From Oxalicibacterium flavum (GTDB lineage: Bacteria; Pseudomonadota; Gammaproteobacteria; Burkholderiales; Burkholderiaceae_D), in NCBI RefSeq assembly GCF_014635065.1, contig NZ_BMCG01000005.1, positions 186,001 through 250,000 on the forward strand: 64,000 nt of DNA, read 5' to 3'. A model generated the notes under the pieces. That model did not search any database. It was not told where the DNA came from and saw nothing but the letters and a program-made list of their open reading frames with translations. The position numbers and the translations under genes were made by a program. Below, piece by piece: positions 57,681-64,000 of this stretch. Position 1 is the stretch's first letter; each line of letters opens with the position of its first letter.

Positions 57681-58396
57681 TTGATGATGCCTCCTGTCGG
57701 CGGCGCATTCAGTGCCGCCAGTCGTTCCGGGGTGCCGACGTCGGTCCAGTCGCCGCGATAGAGTTCGCCGCCGATCTGGCCGCGCGCCGCGTATTCGCGC
57801 AGCAGCGTGACCAGTTTGGCGGGCTGGCCCGCTTCGATGGCGTCGAACATCGACGGACGATAGACGCCGATGCCGGAGAAGGTATGGCGCGGTTCGCCTT
57901 CATTGGCGATGCCGAAGCTGTTCAGCGCGAAGTCGCCCTGCGGATTGTGCGCCGGGTTCCTGACCAGGTACAGCCAGGCGACGTCGCGCCGGTCGGCCGG
58001 ATGCGGATTGCCCCAGACGTCGTTGTCCTCCAGCACGTCGAATGTCTGTCTGAAATCGAAATGGGGGCAGTAGATGTCGCCTGCAAGGGCAAGGAAGGGT
58101 TGCTCGCCGAGCAGGTGGCGCGCCTGGGCGATGCCGCCGGCGGTCTCGAGCGCGGTGCCCTCGGCCGAATAGGCGATGCGTGCGCCGAAGCGTTCGCCGT
58201 TGCCGAGCGCCTCCTCGATCAGGTGACCCAGGTGTGCGTGATTGATGACGATCTCGGTGATGCCGGCGCGCACCAGGTTGAGGATGTGCCAGACGATCAG
58301 CGGACGGCCGCGCACCTTGAGCAGCGGCTTGGGGCAGGCATCGGTCAGCGGGCGCATGCGCTCGCCGCGGCCGGCGGCAAAGATCATCGCTTTCAT
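57677..58396 (-). CDS. murU: N-acetylmuramate-1-phosphate uridylyltransferase MurU
   Basis: MurU makes UDP-MurNAc from MurNAc-1-phosphate, bypassing de novo synthesis and fosfomycin-sensitive MurA. From the ATG at 58396 the product is 239 aa. It has the nucleotidyltransferase signature MIFAAGRGERMRPLTDACPKPLL and the metal-binding ALAGDIYCPHFDF. Its position after amgK and near lptD-surA-pdxA matches pseudomonads, which supports MurU over other sugar nucleotidyltransferases. Confidence 0.9.
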   Translation of the reverse strand: MKAMIFAAGRGERMRPLTDACPKPLLKVRGRPLIVWHILNLVRAGITEIVINHAHLGHLIEEALGNGERFGARIAYSAEGTALETAGGIAQARHLLGEQPFLALAGDIYCPHFDFRQTFDVLEDNDVWGNPHPADRRDVAWLYLVRNPAHNPQGDFALNSFGIANEGEPRHTFSGIGVYRPSMFDAIEAGQPAKLVTLLREYAARGQIGGELYRGDWTDVGTPERLAALNAPPTGGIIK

Positions 58397-58427
58397 CGCG
58401 TCACCGTCGCGTGAGGAATCGCCGGCA

Positions 58428-59477
58428 TCAGAAGGTGTAGCCGACCTGCGGCGCCTTGTTTTCCAGTTCGTCGAGCAGCTTGACCAGCGGCGCCAGCTCC
58501 TTGTAGCGGTAGGACACCTTGCGTGTGTATTCCATGACCAGCGGCAGGTCGTTGAGATAGCCGTCCTTGCCGTCACGATGGTAGAGGCGCGCGAAGATGC
58601 CGAGCACCTTCAGGTGGCGCTGCAGGCCCATGAATTCGAAATCGCGATAGAAGGCGTCGATGTCCGGGTTGACCGGCAATCCGGCGCGGCGCGCGCGCTC
58701 CCAGTAGCGGATCACCCAGTCGAGCACGAGCTCTTCGTCCCACTGGATGTAGGCGTCGCGCAGCAGCGAGGCCAGGTCGTAGGTGATCGGGCCGAACACG
58801 GCGTCCTGGAAATCGAGGATGCCCGGATTGCCCTGCGGCAGCACCATCAGGTTGCGCGAATGGTAGTCGCGGTGCACATAGACCTGCGGCTGCGCGAGGT
58901 TGTTCGCCAGCAGCAGATCGAACACGCCGTTCAGCGCCGCCTGCTGCTTGTCGTTCAGTGTCGTGCCGAGATGCTTGCCGACATACCATTCCGGGAACAG
59001 CATCATCTCGCGCAGCAGCAGTGCACGGTCGTACTCGGGCAGCACGTCGGGTTGGCTTTGGGTTTGCAGCAGCACCAGCGAATCGATGGCGTCGAGGTAG
59101 AGCTTGTGGGCGGTATCCGGTGACAGCGCTTGCAGGTAGGTCGTGCTGCCGAGGTCGGACAGCAGCAGGAAGCCGCGTTCCACGTCCTGCTGCACCACGG
59201 TCGGCACCGACACGCCGGTCTGCGCGAACAGCCGGTTCACATGCAGGAACGGTTGCACGTCTTCCTGCGGCGGTGGCGCATCCATCACGATCCACGAGCG
59301 TCCTTCCTTGTCTTCCGCGCGGAAATAGCGGCGGAAGCTGGCGTCGGCCGAGGCAGGGCGCAGCGAAGCGGGGTGCAGGACAGGCGAATCGAAGGTGGCG
59401 ATCCAGTTCCTGATTTCGTTCAGACGCAGATCGTCCGTGGAGTTCGGCTGGAGGTTTGGCTGGGCTGGGGATGACAT
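58428..59477 (-). CDS. amgK: Anomeric MurNAc/GlcNAc kinase AmgK
   Basis: AmgK phosphorylates MurNAc or GlcNAc at the anomeric carbon for peptidoglycan recycling. The 349-aa product is an APH-family phosphotransferase. It has the catalytic loop YVHRDYHSRNLMV and the metal-binding ILDFQDAVFGPITYDL. The N-terminal lobe includes SADASFRRYFRAE. It precedes murU by 31 bp and is divergent from lptD, the known amgK-murU arrangement. Confidence 0.92.
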   Translation of the reverse strand: MSSPAQPNLQPNSTDDLRLNEIRNWIATFDSPVLHPASLRPASADASFRRYFRAEDKEGRSWIVMDAPPPQEDVQPFLHVNRLFAQTGVSVPTVVQQDVERGFLLLSDLGSTTYLQALSPDTAHKLYLDAIDSLVLLQTQSQPDVLPEYDRALLLREMMLFPEWYVGKHLGTTLNDKQQAALNGVFDLLLANNLAQPQVYVHRDYHSRNLMVLPQGNPGILDFQDAVFGPITYDLASLLRDAYIQWDEELVLDWVIRYWERARRAGLPVNPDIDAFYRDFEFMGLQRHLKVLGIFARLYHRDGKDGYLNDLPLVMEYTRKVSYRYKELAPLVKLLDELENKAPQVGYTF

Positions 59478-59578
59478 GAAGCAGGCTTGGCTAATCCGGT
59501 TGGCGGGCTGTGAGTTCCCATATAATAAGGGATTAATTTCAAAAAGACGCCAGCGATGGTACTCACTTCCTTATTTTC

Positions 59579-61900
59579 ATGACCTGGCTTGCTTCCCTCC
59601 TTCCCCAGCCACGGGCCATGATGGCGAAAACGGCGATGGTGGCAGCCATTTCCGCCTTGCCGTTTGCAGTATCGGCGCAGACAGCGGCCTCTTCGCCGGA
59701 CAACGACGCCAATGCGCCGACCAACGTCAGCTCCGAGCAGATGACGGGACGTCCCGACCGCGAGCTGTTTCTGGAACGCGATGTGGAGGTCATCCGCGGC
59801 GGCACCACCCTCAATGCGGACCGTGCGACTTACTGGATCGCGGAGGATGAAGTGGAGGCCAGCGGCAATGTGAGGATGACGCGCTTTGGCGATCGCTACA
59901 CGGGCGACAAGCTGCGCTACAAGATGGACGCCGGCGAAGGCTATGTCGATAATCCGACCTACCATATCAAGGCCAACAATGGCCAGGGCGCCGCGAATCG
60001 CATCGATTTCGAATCGGAGGATCGCGCCTTCATTCATCAGGGCACCTACAGTACCTGTGAAGGCCCCGATCCTGACTGGTATCTGAGCGCCAACACCATG
60101 CGCCTCGACAAGGGACGCGACGTCGGCACTGCGGGTACCACCCTCATCTATTTCAAGGGTGTGCCGGTGATCGGTACGCCCTACATGTCCTTCCCGCTGT
60201 CCGGTGAGCGCAAGTCGGGCGTGCTGCCGCCAAGTATCGGCACCAGCAGCCGCGGCGGCCTGGAAATCATGGTGCCGTATTACTTCAATATCGCGCCGAA
60301 CCGCGACTTCACGCTGTCGCCGCGCATCATCGCCAAGCGTGGCGTGCAGATCGGCGGCGAGGCGCGCTATCTGGGGAATACGTATGCGGGCGAGACCAAG
60401 TTCGAATATCTGGGCAATGATCGCGAGACCAAGACCGACCGCTATTTCATCTCGACGGTTCATACCCAGCGCCTGAGTCCGCGTGCCTCGTTCCGCTGGA
60501 ACATCAATGCGGCATCGGACGACAACTACCCGCGTGACTTTTCGCGTGATCTGGCAACCAGTACCAATCGCCTGCTGTTGCGTGACTTGTATTTCAACTA
60601 TGCGGGGGATTTCTGGAATGCCAGTGCTAGGGCTTCCAACTATCAGGTTCTGCAGGACTCATTATCGAGAATCGGTCGCCCTTACGATCGTTTGCCTCAG
60701 CTCACCTTCACCTCCGCGCGCCAAGACATCAATGGATTTGATTGGACGTTCAATGCGGAAGGGACGAGATTCTATAATCCCGACGACTATCTTGACATCA
60801 ACAATCGTCGCTTCGTTGTGAATCGGATCACCGGAGAAAGAGAATTACTGACTCCACGTAACGGAGACCGCTACCACGTCAATTCGAGCATCTCCTATCC
60901 GATTATTCGACCAGGTTATTTCATTACGCCAAAAGTCACGTTGAATGCCACGAGTTACGATATTCGGGATTCCAGTAGTGATATCAACGCCAGCTACAGC
61001 CGTGTCTTGCCAACATTTTCGCTGAATACCGGCTTGGTCTTCGAGCGGGAAGCAAATTTCCTTGGCGAGGCGATGACTCAGACCATTGAGCCACGTCTTT
61101 TTTATGTAAAGACACCTTATCGCGACCAAAGCATGCTGCCGAACTTCGATTCGGCCGAAGCTGATCTTAGCTTTGCGCAAATCTTCAATGAAAATCGTTT
61201 CATCGGCAATGATCGTATCAGTGATGCTAATCAGCTGACGGCAGCAATCGTTTCGCGTTTCATCGAGGACAATGGTGAGGAAAGATTGCGTTTGGCATTG
61301 GGGCAGCGTTATTACTTCGAGGCGCCTCAGGTGACGTTGCGGCCGAATCAGGTGCCAAGTGATGACAAAAAATCGGACATTCTGGCAGCGGCAGCTCTGA
61401 AACTGTCGGATACGCTGAGTACAGAAGGTACGCTGCAATACAGCGCAACCCAGAAGACCATCAGCCGGGCCAATTACGGATTGACCTGGCGGCCGGCGCC
61501 GAAGAAGGTGTTGAACCTGACCTACCGTCGCGACAAGCCGAACGAATTGAGCCAGATTGACGTCTCAGGACAGTGGCCGTTGAGTGACCGCTGGTATGGT
61601 GTGGGGCGCATCAACTATTCGCTGTCCGACTACGCCTTGCTGAACAACAATCAGAAGATCAAATCCGGCAACAAGATTTCCGAAGGACTGCTTGGCCTCG
61701 AATACAAGGCCGATTGCTGGATCTTCCGCGTAGTCGCCCAGCGCCTGCCGACCGGTACCGGCGAATCGAACACCAGCCTGTTCTTCCAGCTCGAACTAAG
61801 CGGCCTGACCAGGCTGGGCTCCGATCCGATGACGGCGATTCGCAACAACGTTCCCGGCTATCAGCTCATCAGTCAACCATCCAATGTAAGTGGCATGTAA
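59579..61900 (+). CDS. lptD: LPS-assembly protein LptD
   Basis: LptD, plugged by the lipoprotein LptE, inserts lipopolysaccharide into the outer membrane. The 773-aa product has a signal peptide (cleavage near FAVSAQT). An N-terminal beta-jellyroll follows (LFLERDVEVIRGGTTLNADRA; VEASGNVRMTRFGDRYTG). The LptD barrel runs from about 215 to the end. Cys residues include YSTCEGPDPDW and KADCWIF, which could form the structural disulfides. Part of the barrel (about 60600-61450) is clearly less GC-rich than the rest of the gene. Confidence 0.95.
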   Translation: MTWLASLLPQPRAMMAKTAMVAAISALPFAVSAQTAASSPDNDANAPTNVSSEQMTGRPDRELFLERDVEVIRGGTTLNADRATYWIAEDEVEASGNVRMTRFGDRYTGDKLRYKMDAGEGYVDNPTYHIKANNGQGAANRIDFESEDRAFIHQGTYSTCEGPDPDWYLSANTMRLDKGRDVGTAGTTLIYFKGVPVIGTPYMSFPLSGERKSGVLPPSIGTSSRGGLEIMVPYYFNIAPNRDFTLSPRIIAKRGVQIGGEARYLGNTYAGETKFEYLGNDRETKTDRYFISTVHTQRLSPRASFRWNINAASDDNYPRDFSRDLATSTNRLLLRDLYFNYAGDFWNASARASNYQVLQDSLSRIGRPYDRLPQLTFTSARQDINGFDWTFNAEGTRFYNPDDYLDINNRRFVVNRITGERELLTPRNGDRYHVNSSISYPIIRPGYFITPKVTLNATSYDIRDSSSDINASYSRVLPTFSLNTGLVFEREANFLGEAMTQTIEPRLFYVKTPYRDQSMLPNFDSAEADLSFAQIFNENRFIGNDRISDANQLTAAIVSRFIEDNGEERLRLALGQRYYFEAPQVTLRPNQVPSDDKKSDILAAAALKLSDTLSTEGTLQYSATQKTISRANYGLTWRPAPKKVLNLTYRRDKPNELSQIDVSGQWPLSDRWYGVGRINYSLSDYALLNNNQKIKSGNKISEGLLGLEYKADCWIFRVVAQRLPTGTGESNTSLFFQLELSGLTRLGSDPMTAIRNNVPGYQLISQPSNVSGM

Positions 61901-61902
61901 TC

Positions 61903-63345
61903 ATGAAAAAACTCGGCATGAAAAAAATTGTTTCGATGCCCGCAGTACGGAGTCATTCGCACAAGGCACGCACGGCGTTGACGGTATTGGGCCTGCTTTG
62001 CGGATTGGCGCCCGGTGTTCAGGCGCAGGACATGAGTGCTTCCTCTGGCAACGCGAATGCCGCACGCGTACAGCCGCGGCTGGCCGATGCGATCCTGGTG
62101 GTGGTCAACAGCGATGTCATCACGCGCTACGAGTTTCTGCAGCGTTTGCAGATGGTGGAGCAACGTCTGCAAAGCCAGGGTGGACAGATGCCGCCGGTCC
62201 AGCAATTGCAGCGCCAGTTGCTCGAACGCATGATCGTCGAGAAGGCGCAGCTGCAGCAGGCCAAGGAACGCGGTATCCGTGTCGACGATGCGATGCTCGA
62301 CCGCGCCATCGCCAGGATCGCGGATCAGAACAACATGGGCATGAGCGAATTCCGCCAGCGTCTCGAGCAGGATGGCATGTCGTATCCGGCCTTCCGTGAG
62401 GAAATTCGTAGCGAGATCACCATGCAGCGTCTGCGCGAGGTGGAGGTTGACAACAAGATTCAGGTATCGGATGCTGAGATCGATGTCTTCCTCGCCGCGC
62501 ACGACAACGGCAATGCCGCCGCTGCTCCGCAGGAATTGAATATTGCGCAAATCCTGATCCGCATCCCGGAAAACCCGACACAGCAGCAACTGGCGCAGAG
62601 CAAGCAGCGCGCGGACGAAGTGCTGGCGCAATTGCAGGCGGGTGGAGATTTCGCCAAGCTGGCGGCCGCCTATTCGGATGCGCCGGACGGGTTGAACGGC
62701 GGTGAGCTCGGCTGGCGCGCGCAGGATCGTCTGCCGCAACTGTTCGTCGATGCCACAGCCAATCTGCAGCAGGGTCAGATCGCACCGCTGGTGCGCAGCG
62801 CCAACGGCTTCCACATCCTCAAACTGGTTGGCCGCCGTACGCAGAGCGTGATGCGCGGCGGCGCGGATGGCGGCCAGCAGGCAGCGGCGACGCCGAGCGT
62901 GCAGCAGACGCACGCAAGCCACATTCTCATCAAGGTGAACCAGGTGGTGACGGCGGCCGAGGCGCGCCGCAAGCTGACCGAACTCAAGCAGCGCCTGGAC
63001 AACAATGCGGCGACCTTCGAGGAACTGGCACGCCTGTATTCCAACGATTTCTCGGCATCCAAGGGCGGCGATCTGGGCTGGATCTATCCGGGCGACACGG
63101 TGCCGGAATTCGAGCGCGCGATGGACGAACTGGCGGTCGGCCAGGTCAGCGAACCGATCGAATCGCCTTTCGGTTACCACCTGATTCTGGTCAAGGAACG
63201 CAAGATCGACGACGTCTCGCAGGAACGCAAGCGGATGGCGGCACGCCAGGCAATCCGCGAGCAGAAGCTCGAGGAGGCGACCCAGGACTGGCTGCGCCAG
63301 GTGCGCGATCAGGCTTACGTCGAATACCGCATCGACGAGCAGTAA
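61903..63345 (+). CDS. surA: Periplasmic peptidyl-prolyl isomerase SurA
   Basis: SurA chaperones outer-membrane proteins, including LptD. The 480-aa product starts 2 bases after the lptD stop. It has a signal peptide (cleavage near PGVQAQDM). The N-terminal SurA domain begins ADAILVVVNSDVITRYEF. Two parvulin domains follow (QELNIAQILIRIPE with LNGGELGWRAQD; QTHASHILIKVNQ with ASKGGDLGWIYPGDTVP). lptD-surA-pdxA is a widespread order. Confidence 0.95.
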   Translation: MKKLGMKKIVSMPAVRSHSHKARTALTVLGLLCGLAPGVQAQDMSASSGNANAARVQPRLADAILVVVNSDVITRYEFLQRLQMVEQRLQSQGGQMPPVQQLQRQLLERMIVEKAQLQQAKERGIRVDDAMLDRAIARIADQNNMGMSEFRQRLEQDGMSYPAFREEIRSEITMQRLREVEVDNKIQVSDAEIDVFLAAHDNGNAAAAPQELNIAQILIRIPENPTQQQLAQSKQRADEVLAQLQAGGDFAKLAAAYSDAPDGLNGGELGWRAQDRLPQLFVDATANLQQGQIAPLVRSANGFHILKLVGRRTQSVMRGGADGGQQAAATPSVQQTHASHILIKVNQVVTAAEARRKLTELKQRLDNNAATFEELARLYSNDFSASKGGDLGWIYPGDTVPEFERAMDELAVGQVSEPIESPFGYHLILVKERKIDDVSQERKRMAARQAIREQKLEEATQDWLRQVRDQAYVEYRIDEQ

Positions 63346-63360
63346 GACGTTTCTCCGAGC

Positions 63361-64000
63361 ATGAGCAAGCGCCCGATCATTGCCATCACCTGCGGCGAGC
63401 CGGCAGGAATCGGGCCGGAGATCTCGCTGCGTGCAGCGTGGGAATTGCGGGCCGATGCATGCAGCGTATTGATCGGCGATATCGCGCTGCTGTCGCGCAT
63501 CGCGCAGGCGATCAATCCCGCCATCGAACTGGTGCAGCTGTCGGCGCATGAGGTGGCGTTTCCCTCCGCTGCACGCGACCAGTTGATGGTCATCGACTGC
63601 CCGTTGGCGGCGCCGGTGACGGCAGGTCAACTGGATGCGCACAACGGCCATGCCGTGCTGCAGACGCTCGACGTCGCCATCGACGGCGCCATGCAGAAGC
63701 GTTTCGATGCCATCGTCACCGCGCCGCTGCAGAAATCCACGATCAACGATGCCGGCGTGCCGTTCACCGGCCATACCGAATACCTGGCCGAACGCACCGG
63801 CACGCCGCAGGTCGTGATGATGCTGGCGACCAATGCGACGCCGCAACCGCTGCGCGTGGCGCTGGCGACCACGCACCTGGCGCTGAAGGACATCGCGGCG
63901 GCCATCACGGTCGAACGCCTGTCGGCTATCCTCGACATCGTGCATGCCGATCTGCGCAACAAGTTCGGCATCGCGCAGCCGCGCATCCTGGTCACCGGCC
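63361..64000 (+). CDS. pdxA: 4-hydroxythreonine-4-phosphate dehydrogenase, N-terminal part (cut by right edge)
   Basis: PdxA oxidises 4-phosphohydroxy-L-threonine in pyridoxal phosphate synthesis. The plus-strand frame from the ATG at 63361 is open to the window end, giving 213 codons. It starts [21 protein letters not shown], the PdxA signature, and later has [24 protein letters not shown], with the metal-ligand histidine and conserved lysine. It lies 15 bp after surA. The C-terminal third is outside the window. Confidence 0.94.
   Translation, partial: MSKRPIIAITCGEPAGIGPEISLRAAWELRADACSVLIGDIALLSRIAQAINPAIELVQLSAHEVAFPSAARDQLMVIDCPLAAPVTAGQLDAHNGHAVLQTLDVAIDGAMQKRFDAIVTAPLQKSTINDAGVPFTGHTEYLAERTGTPQVVMMLATNATPQPLRVALATTHLALKDIAAAITVERLSAILDIVHADLRNKFGIAQPRILVTG

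Noticed and set aside
61873-63945. 690-codon minus-strand open frame opposite surA and pdxA
   Set aside because: It is antisense to coding sequence, composed of Arg/Gln/His-rich text, with no motif.

Overview
The window looks like chromosomal DNA of an oxalate-using betaproteobacterium, most likely Burkholderiales, family Oxalobacteraceae. The basis is GC-rich coding sequence, betaproteobacterial gene orders (hemP-bfd-tonB-exbBD, amgK-murU beside lptD-surA-pdxA), and clustered oxalyl-CoA decarboxylase and formyl-CoA transferase genes. The family placement is inference. I saw no rRNA, tRNA, CRISPR array, insertion sequence or prophage.

Layout. 1-4900 holds the start of purB (cut by the left edge), a glutathione transferase, bacterioferritin, and an iron-uptake operon (hemP, an unknown 107-aa gene, bfd, tonB, exbB, exbD) behind a Fur-like box. 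5000-10200 holds a membrane-linked glutamate-synthase-like protein, a PAS-GGDEF diguanylate cyclase, mnmA, a nudJ-like gene, a probable structured RNA and panD. 10200-13300 encodes the transhydrogenase PntAB. 13300-20800 is a glyoxylate-to-pyruvate pathway (gcl, hyi, glxR, a glycerate 2-kinase, pyk) with a divergent LysR regulator. 20800-24300 is thiC, thiS and thiG behind a TPP riboswitch. 24300-29600 has a quinone oxidoreductase and a FecI/FecR/FecA-type signalling set behind a second Fur box. 29600-31000 has a LysR gene and an unknown 111-aa gene whose paralog sits at 48.3 kb. 31000-45400 holds sucCD, a FAH-family gene, a ketopantoate-reductase-like gene, a TctCBA transporter, a Crp/Fnr-type regulator, oxc and two frc genes. 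45400-54600 carries a solute-binding protein, dadA, the 111-aa paralog and a CzcCBA-type metal efflux operon with a PII-like gene. 54600-64000 carries an exported protein, a UbiH-like hydroxylase, pepP, murU, amgK, lptD, surA and the start of pdxA.

How it fits together. Frc makes oxalyl-CoA and Oxc decarboxylates it to formyl-CoA, which yields formate and reducing power. The ketopantoate-reductase-like protein is a good candidate for an oxalyl-CoA reductase producing glyoxylate, which Gcl, Hyi, GlxR, glycerate kinase and Pyk would carry to pyruvate. Gcl and Oxc both need TPP, supplied by the thi genes, and PntAB could supply NADPH. Five near-identical FNR-type palindromes (TTRACCNNGRTCAA) lie upstream of thiC, sucCD, tctCBA, oxc and the second frc. 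Each is followed by a -10-like hexamer starting 29.5-30.5 bases from the palindrome centre. The local Crp/Fnr protein carries an E-x-x-S-R recognition helix. I infer a dedicated oxalate regulon; this is the most interesting signal in the window.

A second signal is the pair of 111-aa paralogs, 17 kb apart, which share a 28-bp upstream motif at identical spacing to a -10-like element.
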